This document shows positions 42,113-50,615 of a DNA stretch of 64,000 nucleotides, piece after piece. Numbering within the stretch: the first letter of the stretch is position 1; the number at the start of each line of letters is the position of its first letter. The notes under the pieces were generated by a model. That model was not told the origin of the DNA, searched no databases, and saw nothing but the letters and a program-made list of their open reading frames with translations. The position numbers were made by a program, and so were the translations under genes. Source of the DNA: MFD01275-c22 sp963705885 (GTDB lineage Bacteria; Actinomycetota; Actinomycetes; JACCUZ01); the NCBI GenBank assembly GCA_963705885.1, contig OY970120.1, positions 3,162,001 through 3,226,000 on the forward strand, written 5' to 3'.

Positions 42113-44221
42113 GTGGCAGCCCGAGACCTCGGGTCGTCCGCCACCTCCGACGACGCGCCCGCCCGGCACTCCGTCCTGGGTGGCCTGCGGCACCATGACG
42201 TCGCGACGGCCCTCGACGACGGCCTCGGCGTGTTCGACAGCCGAGGCGACGCTCTCGAGTGCAACGCGGCCCTGCGCAGGCTGTTCGGGCTCGCCGACGG
42301 CGCCCTGCCCTCCCTGACCGACCCCGGGCTGCGGCTGCTCGACGAGGCCGGCCAGGACCTCGACGTCGCCCAGACCCCGTTCGCGCGCGCGGTCGCGACG
42401 GGCAACCCGGCCACCGGCCGGGTGCTGGGCGTCGCCGTCCACGGCCGGGACACCCGCTGGGTGCGGATGGCCGCGATGCCCCACGAGGCCGACGACGGCA
42501 CGCGCCTCGTCGTGCTCACCTGCAGCGACGTGACCGCCGAGCGGGACGCCGTCCTGGCCCTCGCGACCGCGCAGCACCGGCTGCGCCTGACGGCCGAGCA
42601 CGCGCCCATCGGCATCGCCCTGGTGTCCGACGGCGGCGTGCTGCTGGACGTCAACGACGCGCTGTGCCGGCTGCTCGGCTACGGCCGGGAGGAGCTCACG
42701 GGCAGGACGTTCCCCGAGATCACGCACCCCGACTCGGTCGACGTCGACTCCGCCGAGATCCGCAGCCTGCTCGCCGGCGACGCCGAGACCTACCGCGTCG
42801 AGAAGGTCTATCTCACCCGCGACGGGCGCGAGGTGGCCGCGCAGCTCTCGGTCGCGCTGGCCCGCGACGACCAGGGCGCCCCGCTGTACTTCATCTGCAT
42901 GGTCGAGGACGTGACCGCCCAGCGCGCCGCGGCCACGGCGCTGGACCACCGGGCCAGCCACGACCAGCTGACCGGGCTGCCCAACCGCACGCTGCTCCTC
43001 GAGCGCGCCGACGCGGCCCTGGCCCGCTCGCCCGGGGAACGCGGACAGGTCGCCCTGCTGTTCTGCGACCTCGACGAGTTCAAGCTCATCAACGACAGCC
43101 GCGGGCACGCTGCGGGCGACGCCGTGCTCGTGGAGACCGCGGAGCGCCTCTCGGCATGCGTGCGCTCCGGTGACACGGCGGCCCGGCTGGGCGGCGACGA
43201 GTTCGTGGTCCTCTGCCAGGGCCTGTCCGGCCGCAGCGAGGCCGAGTCGGTCGCCCAGCGGCTGATCGACGCGCTGACCGAGCCGATGGCCCGGGCCGGC
43301 GGGGTCACGATGACGGTGAGCATCGGGGTCGCCTTCGCCGGGCCGGGGGTCACCGGGGCCGACCTTCTCCGCAACGCCGACGCGGCCATGTACCTCGCCA
43401 AGGCCAACGGCCGTGACCGCTACGCCCTGTTCACCCCGCACCTCGTGGAGCAGGCGACGGAGCGGCTCGACCTCGAGCACCAGCTGCGTGAGGCGATGCG
43501 CACCGAGGCGCTCTTCCTGGACTACCAGCCCGTCCGACGGCTGCGCGACGGCGCCATCGTCTCGTACGAGAGCCTGGTGCGCTGGCAGCACCCGGTGCGC
43601 GGCGTGCTGTCGCCGGGCGCGTTCCTGCCCGTGGCCGAGTCGAGCGACCTCGTGCTCGAGATCGACCGCTACGTGCTCCCCCGGGCCTGCGCCGCCGCCG
43701 TGTCCTGGGGCGACCAGCCCGACGCGCCGAGCGTGAGCGTCAACGTGTCGGCGCGCCACGTCGGCCGGGGGCGGCTGCCGGGTCTGGTCGCACGGTCGCT
43801 GCGGGAGTCGGGGCTCGACCCCGCGCGCCTGGTCGTCGAGCTCACCGAGACGGCGCTGCTCGGCATGACGCCGACCGCGCAGGCCGAGCTCGACACGCTC
43901 GTCGCCCTCGGCGTGCGGCTGGCCATCGACGACTTCGGGGCGGGCTACTCCTCGCTCAAGCACCTCGTCGACGTCCCGGCCACGTTCGTGAAGATCGACC
44001 GGTCGTTCGTCGCCGAGATGAGCGAGTCGACCGCCTGCGCCGCGGTCGTGGCGGCTGTGGTCTCGCTCTGCCGCGCGCTCGACATCGCGGTGGTGGCCGA
44101 GGGCATCGAGCACGAACCGCAACGGACGCAGCTGGCGGCCCTCGGCTGTGCGTACGGGCAGGGCTACCTGCTGGGCCGGCCCGGCCGCCTCGACCTCACG
44201 TCGGCCTCGCGCGCGGGCTGA
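42113..44221 (+). CDS. PAS-PAS-GGDEF-EAL c-di-GMP signalling protein
   Basis: A 702-residue cytoplasmic protein with no membrane segment. Two PAS domains (~28-140 and ~150-270) lead a GGDEF domain (~280-440) with intact GGDEF (~360) and RSGD inhibitory site five residues earlier, so cyclase activity is possible. The EAL domain (~450-700) reads YESLVRW instead of EAL. It keeps the other key residues seen in NVSARH, ELTET, IDDFGAGYSSL, KIDRSFV and EGIEH, so phosphodiesterase activity is plausible. The GTG at 42113 has no convincing ribosome-binding site, and the start could be elsewhere. It ends 1 bp from the convergent ligase gene. Confidence 0.88.
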   Translation: MAARDLGSSATSDDAPARHSVLGGLRHHDVATALDDGLGVFDSRGDALECNAALRRLFGLADGALPSLTDPGLRLLDEAGQDLDVAQTPFARAVATGNPATGRVLGVAVHGRDTRWVRMAAMPHEADDGTRLVVLTCSDVTAERDAVLALATAQHRLRLTAEHAPIGIALVSDGGVLLDVNDALCRLLGYGREELTGRTFPEITHPDSVDVDSAEIRSLLAGDAETYRVEKVYLTRDGREVAAQLSVALARDDQGAPLYFICMVEDVTAQRAAATALDHRASHDQLTGLPNRTLLLERADAALARSPGERGQVALLFCDLDEFKLINDSRGHAAGDAVLVETAERLSACVRSGDTAARLGGDEFVVLCQGLSGRSEAESVAQRLIDALTEPMARAGGVTMTVSIGVAFAGPGVTGADLLRNADAAMYLAKANGRDRYALFTPHLVEQATERLDLEHQLREAMRTEALFLDYQPVRRLRDGAIVSYESLVRWQHPVRGVLSPGAFLPVAESSDLVLEIDRYVLPRACAAAVSWGDQPDAPSVSVNVSARHVGRGRLPGLVARSLRESGLDPARLVVELTETALLGMTPTAQAELDTLVALGVRLAIDDFGAGYSSLKHLVDVPATFVKIDRSFVAEMSESTACAAVVAAVVSLCRALDIAVVAEGIEHEPQRTQLAALGCAYGQGYLLGRPGRLDLTSASRAG

Positions 44222-44222
44222 T

Positions 44223-45197
44223 TCAGTCCTCCCGCACGACCTCCCCCGCCACCTTGTCCGGGCGCAGCCCGCGCCAGGTCGGGTGCCGCAACCTGCCCTC
44301 ACGGGTCCACTCGCCGAAGGCGACCTCGCCGACCAGCGTGGGCTCGACCCAGCGGGCGCCCCTCGCGTGCGTCCGCGGCACCTCGTCGGCGAAGGGCGAG
44401 GTCGCGCGCTCGAGCGGGGCCAGTCGCGTCGCGAGGTCGTCGAGGGCCCGCATCGAGAAGCCGGTGCCCACGTTGCCGGCGAAGACCAGCCGGCCGGCGT
44501 CGTCGTGCACCCCCAGCAGCAGCGCGCCGATGCGTCCCGTCCGGCTCCCCCCGCCGGGCGACCAGCCGCCGACGACGACCTCCTGCATGCGCACGTGCTT
44601 GACCTTCACCCAGTCCCGGGACCGGCGGCCAGGGGTGTACGTCGACGCGCGCCGCTTGGCGATCACCCCCTCGAGTCCCTGCTGCCGGGACACCTCGACC
44701 GCGCTGGGACCGTCGCCCTCGAACGCGGGCGGCGTCGCCCAGTGCGGGCCGTCGAGACCCAGCTCCTCCAGCACGGCGCGCCGCTCGTCGTACGTCGAGG
44801 ACAGCAGCCGCTCACCGTCGAGGAGCAGCACGTCGAAGGCGAGGAAGCTGACCGGCACGCCCGACAGGAGCGCGGGGCCAGGGCGCTGCACGTGCATCCG
44901 GGCCTGCAGCGCCTCGAAGCTCGGCCGGCCCGAGTCACCGAGCGCCACGAGCTCGCCGTCCAGGACCGCACGACGGCCCGCCAGCGCGTCGGCGAGCCCG
45001 CGCACCTCGGGGTAGGTCTCGCAGACCTCCCTGTCGTTGCGGGTGAGCACGCGGACGCCGTCGTCGAGGTAGACGACGGCGCGCACGCCGTCCCACTTCA
45101 TCTCGAACGCCCAGGCGTCCTGGCGGTCGGGCGGCGGCAGCTCACCGGCCGTCGCCAGCATCGGGCGCACCAGGGGCAGCGGGTCGGGATCGGGCAC
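44223..45197 (-). CDS. ATP-dependent DNA ligase, LigC/NHEJ type
   Basis: A 324-residue ligase with adenylation motif EMKWDGVRA (catalytic Lys34), the motif III-like FDVLLLDGE, EGVIAKRRAS (motif IV) and WVKVKH (motif V), followed by an OB-fold domain. Size and sequence match stand-alone LigC-type enzymes that join broken or nicked DNA as backup in repair, distinct from NAD-dependent LigA. No Ku or LigD gene is in the window. It is convergent with the GGDEF-EAL gene and divergent from the SH3 secreted protein. The start is the GTG at 45197. Confidence 0.88.
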   Translation of the reverse strand: MPDPDPLPLVRPMLATAGELPPPDRQDAWAFEMKWDGVRAVVYLDDGVRVLTRNDREVCETYPEVRGLADALAGRRAVLDGELVALGDSGRPSFEALQARMHVQRPGPALLSGVPVSFLAFDVLLLDGERLLSSTYDERRAVLEELGLDGPHWATPPAFEGDGPSAVEVSRQQGLEGVIAKRRASTYTPGRRSRDWVKVKHVRMQEVVVGGWSPGGGSRTGRIGALLLGVHDDAGRLVFAGNVGTGFSMRALDDLATRLAPLERATSPFADEVPRTHARGARWVEPTLVGEVAFGEWTREGRLRHPTWRGLRPDKVAGEVVRED

Positions 45198-45302
45198 GGT
45201 CCTTCGTACCGCAGGGTGGGGCGATGGCGGGCCGAGGGTCCCCGGTGTGCTTCACTCGTGACTTCCCGACCCGACCCCGACCCGCACCGGAGTGATCAAC
45301 CA

Positions 45303-46181
45303 GTGCCTGCCGGCCGTCACCGCAAGACCACATCTGTCCAGGCGCGGCTGCAGCGGTGGGGCGCGCTGACCGCGCCCGTCATCGCAGTAGCCGCCGTCGT
45401 CCCGGCAGCCGGGGCGCTCGACGGCGGGGGGTCCACGCTGACGACCGCCCCCTCCGCCGACCGGGTGCTCTCGCCCAGCGCCCGCGCGTACGTGCGCCTG
45501 GTCTCGCGCGACCTCGTGCGCGAGGAGCCGCCCGCTCCCAGCATGGCGGAGGTCTACGGCCTGGCCGAGGAGACCGCGGCGGAGGACGAGGTTCCGGCGA
45601 CGCTGTCGGCACGGTGGGTGTCGACCGCCCTCAACGTCCGGGTCCGGCCGAGCGAGGGCAGCCGGCTGCTCACGGTCCTCGAGGCCGGAGCCAAGATCCA
45701 GGTCACCGGCGAGGTGCGCGGCTCGTGGGCCGAGGTCGCGCGCGGCGAGCGCCTCGCGTGGGTGCACAAGACCTACCTGCTGCGCGAGAAGCCCAAGCCC
45801 GCGGCCACGCGCAGCCTGGCCGGGGTGTCGGGCAAGCCCTGCCCCGACGGGTCGTCGGTGGAGAGCGGACTCGTGCCGAACACCGTGGCCGTCTACCGCG
45901 CGGTGTGCGCGGCCTTCCCGTCGGTGAGCTCCTGGGGCGGCCGCTCCGGCGGCGGCGACCACGGCGCCGGCAAGGCCCTCGACATCATGGTGACCGGTGC
46001 GACGGGTGACGCGATCGCGGACTACGTCCGTCGCAACGCGTCCCGGCTCGGCGTCAGCGAGGTCCTCTGGTCACAGCGCATCTGGACCGTCGAGCGCAGC
46101 AGCGAGGGCTGGCGCGCCATGTCCGACCGCGGCTCGACGACCGCCAACCACTACGACCACGTGCACGTCTCGGTCTACTGA
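45303..46181 (+). CDS. Secreted SH3-domain protein with C-terminal cell-wall-type domain
   Basis: A 292-residue exported protein. After a basic start and hydrophobic segment (~22-40), the mature part has a bacterial SH3 domain (~100-165: TALNVRVRPSEGSRLLTVLE, AWVHKTYL). The C-terminal ~110 residues resemble the ARB_07466-like domain often found on cell-wall-associated proteins, with WGGRSGGGDHGAGKALDIM and a final DHVHVSVY. A metal-dependent peptidase-like role is possible but unproven. The GTG at 45303 is chosen for GGAG upstream; GTG at 45258 would add 15 residues. The 3' end overlaps the helicase gene by 7 bp. Confidence 0.78.
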   Translation: MPAGRHRKTTSVQARLQRWGALTAPVIAVAAVVPAAGALDGGGSTLTTAPSADRVLSPSARAYVRLVSRDLVREEPPAPSMAEVYGLAEETAAEDEVPATLSARWVSTALNVRVRPSEGSRLLTVLEAGAKIQVTGEVRGSWAEVARGERLAWVHKTYLLREKPKPAATRSLAGVSGKPCPDGSSVESGLVPNTVAVYRAVCAAFPSVSSWGGRSGGGDHGAGKALDIMVTGATGDAIADYVRRNASRLGVSEVLWSQRIWTVERSSEGWRAMSDRGSTTANHYDHVHVSVY

Positions 46182-48112
46182 CCGAGCCTGCGGAGCGCAG
46201 CGACCGCGACCTCGTGGTCGGTCGTCGCCCAGAACGGCGGCATGGAGGCGCGTAGGAACGAGCCGTAGCGGGCCGTGGCCAGCCGCGAGTCGAGCACCGC
46301 GACGACGCCCCTGTCGTCGAGCCCCCGCACCAGCCGGCCGGAGCCCTGGGCCAGCCGGAGCGCGGCGTGGGCGGCGGCCACGGTCATGAACCCGTTGCCG
46401 CCGGCGTCGGTGACGGCCTGGGCGCGGGCTGACATCAGCGGGTCGTCGGGTCGGGGGAACGGGATGCGGTCGATCACGACCAGCCGGCACGAGTCGCCGG
46501 GCACGTCGACGCCCTGCCAGAGCGACAGCGTGCCGAAGAGGCAGGTCGCCGGGTCGGCGGCGAAGGCTCGCACGAGCGCCGCCGTCCGGTCGTCGCCCTG
46601 GCAGAGCACCGGCACGTCCAGCCTCTCTCGCATGTCGTCGGCCGCCGTCTCGGCCGCGCGCATCGAGGAGAACAGACCCAGCGTCCGGCCGCCCGCCGCC
46701 TCGACGAGCGATGCCAGCTCGTCCATCGCGGCCGGGGAGGTGCCGTCCCGGCCGGGTGGTGGCAGCCGGCTGGCGACGTACAGGATCGCCTGGCGCGGGT
46801 AGTCGAACGGCGAGCCCACGTCCAGGCCGGTCCACTCCGGCGCGTCGTCGCCGGTCAGCCCCACCTGGCGAGCGACCGCGTCGAAGGATCCGCCGACCTG
46901 CAGCGTTGCCGACGTCAGCACCACGGCCCGGTCGCCGAAGAGCGCCTCGCGCAGCAGGCCGTTCACAGCGAGCGGCGCGACGCGCAGCACCGGCCCGCGC
47001 CGGGGGTCGCGGGAGAGCCAGGACACGTCGTAGGGCGAGTGGGCGGCCAGCCGCTCGGCGGTCTCGTGCACCGCGGAGACTGCTGCCTGGGCGACCTTGC
47101 GAGCGCCGTCGTCGGCCTGCTTGACCCGGCCCAGGGCGGAGGTCACGTCGCGGGCGCTGTCGCGGACGAGCGCCAGGGCGGTCGCGAGCTGATCGGGCTG
47201 CTCGACGAGGCGGCCCTCGGGCAGCGACCCGACCGCCGCGTCGAGCACGTCCCCGGCGTCGGCGAGGGCGTCGGTGTCGTCGACGAGACGGCGGGCCCGG
47301 GCGGCGGCGCGCTCCACCAGGGCCGCGGTCAGCTCGTCAGTGGCCACGCCGGTGACCCGGTCGACGAGCTCGTGGGCCTCGTCCACCACGACGACGTCGT
47401 GCTCGGGCAGGACCGGGAAGCTCTCCAGCGCGTCGATGGCGAGCAGCGCGTGGTTGGTCACCACGACCTCCGACTCGGCGGCCCGGGCCCGGGCGAGCTC
47501 GGCCCAGCACTCCGAGCCGAACGGGCACCTCGCCGCCCCCAGGCACTCGCGCGCGGTGACGCTCACCTGCCGCCAGGCGCGGTCGGAGACGCCGGGCTCG
47601 ACCTCGTCGCGGTCGCCGGTGCCGGTGCCGTCGGCCCACTCCCGCAGCCGCACGACGTCCTTGCCCAGCTGGGTCGTCGGCGAGGGGTCGAAGAGCGCGT
47701 CCTCGCCGTCGTCGGGCATCCCGCCGTGGACGCGGTTGAGGCACAGGTAGTTGGAGCGGCCCTTGAGGATCGCGTAGGCCGGGCGGCGCCCGAGCAGCGG
47801 CTCGACGGCGTCGACCAGCCCGGGCAGGTCCCGGTCGACGACCTGGTTCTGCAGGGCGATCGTCGCCGTCGCGACCACGACGGTGTCGCCGTGCAGCAGC
47901 GCCGGCACCAGGTAGGCCAGCGACTTCCCGGTGCCGGTGCCGGCCTGGACGAGCAGGTGGGTGCCCTCGCGCATCGCCTCGGCCACCGCCTCGGCCATCG
48001 CGACCTGGCCGGGCCGCTCGGTCCCGCCGACCGCGGCGACGGCGGCCGCGAGCAGCTCGCGCACCCCGGGACCTGCGTCCTCGTGGGCGGGCTCGGTCGG
48101 CTCGGCGGTCAC
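46175..48112 (-). CDS. DinG/YoaA-type ATP-dependent DNA helicase
   Basis: A 645-residue XPD-like superfamily 2 helicase. Walker A is QAGTGTGKSLAY and the DEAH box is VVVDEAHELVD. The four Fe-S cysteines are at NYLCLNRVHGG and ARECLGAARCPFGSEC. The final motif VI is in LAQGSGRLVRGLDDRG. There is no N-terminal exonuclease domain. Such helicases unwind R-loops and damaged substrates and sit in SOS or repair contexts, matching the adjacent lexA and ligase genes. The start is the GTG at 48112. A direct-repeat region lies upstream. Confidence 0.9.
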   Translation of the reverse strand: MTAEPTEPAHEDAGPGVRELLAAAVAAVGGTERPGQVAMAEAVAEAMREGTHLLVQAGTGTGKSLAYLVPALLHGDTVVVATATIALQNQVVDRDLPGLVDAVEPLLGRRPAYAILKGRSNYLCLNRVHGGMPDDGEDALFDPSPTTQLGKDVVRLREWADGTGTGDRDEVEPGVSDRAWRQVSVTARECLGAARCPFGSECWAELARARAAESEVVVTNHALLAIDALESFPVLPEHDVVVVDEAHELVDRVTGVATDELTAALVERAAARARRLVDDTDALADAGDVLDAAVGSLPEGRLVEQPDQLATALALVRDSARDVTSALGRVKQADDGARKVAQAAVSAVHETAERLAAHSPYDVSWLSRDPRRGPVLRVAPLAVNGLLREALFGDRAVVLTSATLQVGGSFDAVARQVGLTGDDAPEWTGLDVGSPFDYPRQAILYVASRLPPPGRDGTSPAAMDELASLVEAAGGRTLGLFSSMRAAETAADDMRERLDVPVLCQGDDRTAALVRAFAADPATCLFGTLSLWQGVDVPGDSCRLVVIDRIPFPRPDDPLMSARAQAVTDAGGNGFMTVAAAHAALRLAQGSGRLVRGLDDRGVVAVLDSRLATARYGSFLRASMPPFWATTDHEVAVAALRRLGQ

Positions 48113-48191
48113 CGACCGAGGCTAGCCGGACCCCGACCGGCCGCCGGGCGGCTGTGCACACCGCTGGGCCGTCGGGCGGTCGGCGATGCCC

Positions 48192-48229
48192 CGCCCGACC
48201 GCGACGAATGACGCCCGACCGCGACGAAT
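48192..48229. repeat. 18-bp direct repeat with 20-bp period upstream of the helicase gene
   Basis: CGCCCGACCGCGACGAAT occurs at 48192-48209 and 48212-48229, identical in both copies. It lies in the 154-bp gap between the helicase start and the hflX stop and may be a tandem binding site or a recent duplication. Confidence 0.6.
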
Positions 48230-48250
48230 TCGGCGCGCCCGGGCGGCAAC

Positions 48251-48268
48251 GATCACGCCCGCGTGATC
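48251..48268 (-). terminator. Short hairpin at the hflX 3' end
   Basis: A 7-bp stem GATCACG / CGTGATC with a 4-nt loop, ending at the hflX stop codon. It is a weak candidate terminator or the edge of a regulatory dyad. Confidence 0.3.
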
Positions 48269-49709
48269 ATTTCGGCGCCGCGACCGGCTCGGGCGGGGCG
48301 GCGGCATACGGCGCGAGCTCGGCGGCCAGGTCGGGCCGCACCCGCGCGCGGACGCGGGTGCCGTCGGCACCGTGCTCCTGCGTCGTGAGGTCGCCCTCGT
48401 CGTGCACTCGAGAGACGAGGTCGCCGCGGTCGTAGGGCAGCAGCACGTCGACGGGGACGTCGGGCCGCGGCAGCTCGCGGGCGATGACGGTCCGCAGCTC
48501 GTCGAGCCCCTCACCGGTGCGCGCCGAGACCACGACCGAGTGCGGCTCGCGACGACGCAGCCGGTCCAGCGCCAGCGGGTCGGCCGCGTCGGCCTTGTTG
48601 ATGACGACGAGCTCGGGCACGTGGTGCGCGTCGACGTCGGCGATCACCGCCCGCACCGCCGCGAGCTGGGCCTCCGGGTCGGCGTCGGAGCCGTCGACGA
48701 CGTGCAGGATCAGGTCGGCCTCGGCGACCTCCTCCAGCGTCGACCGGAACGCCTCGACCAGCTGGTGGGGCAGGTGGCGCACGAAGCCGACCGTGTCCGT
48801 CAGCGTGTAGTCGCGGCCGTCGAGGGTCTGCGCCCGGCGTACGGTCGGGTCCAGCGTCGCGAACAGCGCGTTCTCCACGAGCACGCCCGCCCCGGTCAGC
48901 CGGTTGAGCAGGGAGGACTTGCCGGCGTTGGTGTAGCCGGCGATCGCGACCGACGGCACCTCGTGGCGGCGGCGCTCCTGGCGCTTGGTGTCGCGGGCGG
49001 TCTTCATGCCGGCGATCTCGCGACGCAGCCTGGCCATCTTGGTGCGGATGCGGCGGCGGTCGGTCTCGATCTTGGTCTCACCGGGCCCACGGGTCCCCAC
49101 CCCGCCGGACGCCGACCCGCCGGCTCCGCCAGCCTGCCGGGACATCGACTCACCCCAGCCGCGCAGCCTCGGCAGCATGTACTCCATCTGGGCCAGCGAC
49201 ACCTGCGCCTTGCCCTCCCGGCTCTTGGCGTGCTGGGCGAAGATGTCGAGGATCAGCGCGGTGCGGTCGATGACCTTGACCTTCACGACCGCCTCGAGCT
49301 GGCTGAGCTGGCCCGGGGTGAGCTCGCCGTCGCAGATGACGGTGTCGGCGCCCTCGGCGACGACGATGTCGCGCAGCTCGCGGGCCTTGCCCGAGCCGAT
49401 GAACGTCGCCGCGTCGGGCTTGTCGCGCCGCTGCATGAGGCCGTCCAGGACCTGTGACCCCGCGGTCTCGGCGAGCGCCGCGAGCTCGGCCAGGGAGTTC
49501 TCGGCCTCGCGCGCCGAGCCCTCGGTCCACACGCCGACCAGCACGACCCGCTCGAGGCGGAGCTGGCGGTACTCGACCTCGGTGACGTCCTGGAGCTCGG
49601 TCGAGAGCCCGGCCACCCGGCGCAGGGCCTGGCGGTCGGAGAGGTCGAGCTGCTCGCCGTCGTGGTCGCGCGGGTCGGTGTCGTAGCGCGGAGCGTCGTC
49701 TGCTGTCAT
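48267..49709 (-). CDS. hflX: Ribosome-associated GTPase HflX
   Basis: A 480-residue GTPase that splits stalled ribosomes. The N-terminal HflX domain (VWTEGSAREAENSLAELA, then GSGKARELRDIVV) leads a helical insertion with the Gly/Ala-rich GGAGGSASGGVGTRGPGETK region. The G domain follows: G1 AGYTNAGKSSL, G3 DTVGFVRHLP and G4 VINKAD. Length is normal. The ATG at 49709 directly follows the full anti-SD match GGAGGTG; a GTG at 49712 is an alternative. Next to dapF, as in mycobacteria. Confidence 0.93.
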   Translation of the reverse strand: MTADDAPRYDTDPRDHDGEQLDLSDRQALRRVAGLSTELQDVTEVEYRQLRLERVVLVGVWTEGSAREAENSLAELAALAETAGSQVLDGLMQRRDKPDAATFIGSGKARELRDIVVAEGADTVICDGELTPGQLSQLEAVVKVKVIDRTALILDIFAQHAKSREGKAQVSLAQMEYMLPRLRGWGESMSRQAGGAGGSASGGVGTRGPGETKIETDRRRIRTKMARLRREIAGMKTARDTKRQERRRHEVPSVAIAGYTNAGKSSLLNRLTGAGVLVENALFATLDPTVRRAQTLDGRDYTLTDTVGFVRHLPHQLVEAFRSTLEEVAEADLILHVVDGSDADPEAQLAAVRAVIADVDAHHVPELVVINKADAADPLALDRLRRREPHSVVVSARTGEGLDELRTVIARELPRPDVPVDVLLPYDRGDLVSRVHDEGDLTTQEHGADGTRVRARVRPDLAAELAPYAAAPPEPVAAPK

Positions 49710-49751
49710 CACCTCCAGGGTGTCACGACCCGGGCGGTGGTGGCGTGCCCA

Positions 49752-50588
49752 TTACTCCGGCCAGCCCTCCTCCAGCGTCCCGCGCGCCACCAGGACGGCC
49801 GGCCCGGTCAGCTCGACCGACCCGTCCGCGGCCCGGGTGACGGTGAGGCGCCCGCCGGGAACGTCCACGACGTACGTCCTCGCGCCCTCGTCACCGTCGC
49901 GCGCGTCGCGGCGGGCCGCGGCCACCATCGCCGCGCAGGCCCCGGTCCCGCACGACCGGGTCTCGCCCACTCCGCGCTCGTGGACCCGCAGGGCGATGTG
50001 CCCTGAGCCCCGGTCGGCCACGAACTCCACGTTGGCACCGTCGGGGAAGGCCGGCTCGGTCACCGGTGCCTCGGTGAGCGGCCCCGCGTCGGCGAGGTCG
50101 TCGACGAAGACGACCGCGTGCGGGTTTCCCATGTCCACCTCGACCGCGGGCCAGCTGCGGGAGCCCACGTACACGGTGCGTGCCGTCGCGGGCAGGCGGG
50201 CGACGCCCATGTCGACCGAGACGTCGCCGGTCGAGCCGAGGCGCACCGTCTTGACGCCGTCGCGGGTCGCGACCGCCAGCTCGCCCGGCGCGGCCAGCCC
50301 CTGGTCGACCAGGTAGCGCGCGAACACCCTGATGCCGTTGCCGCACATCTCGGCGGCGGACCCGTCGGCGTTGCGGTAGTCCATGAACCACTCGGCGTCG
50401 GCAGCCATCGCGGCCGCGTCCGCGTCCTTGGCCGACCGCACCGCGCGGAGCACCCCGTCGGCCCCGAGCCCGGCGCGGCGGTCGCAGACGCGACGCACCA
50501 GGTCGACGGTGAGGTCCAGCTCGCCGTCGGGGTCGGGCAGCAGCACGAAGTCGTTCTCCGTGCCGTGGCCCTTGACGAAGTCGGTCAC
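49752..50588 (-). CDS. dapF: Diaminopimelate epimerase
   Basis: A 278-residue two-cysteine racemase converting LL- to meso-diaminopimelate for lysine and peptidoglycan. The two catalytic cysteines lie in AAEMCGNGIRVF and TRSCGTGACAAM, and GTENDFVLLPD is the N-terminal substrate-binding block. The start is the GTG at 50588. It lies 42 bp upstream of hflX and 27 bp after ggt, so this is a probable ggt-dapF-hflX transcript. Confidence 0.95.
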   Translation of the reverse strand: MTDFVKGHGTENDFVLLPDPDGELDLTVDLVRRVCDRRAGLGADGVLRAVRSAKDADAAAMAADAEWFMDYRNADGSAAEMCGNGIRVFARYLVDQGLAAPGELAVATRDGVKTVRLGSTGDVSVDMGVARLPATARTVYVGSRSWPAVEVDMGNPHAVVFVDDLADAGPLTEAPVTEPAFPDGANVEFVADRGSGHIALRVHERGVGETRSCGTGACAAMVAAARRDARDGDEGARTYVVDVPGGRLTVTRAADGSVELTGPAVLVARGTLEEGWPE

Positions 50589-50615
50589 CGTCCCAGCGTA
50601 CGGGCGGTGCGCCGG

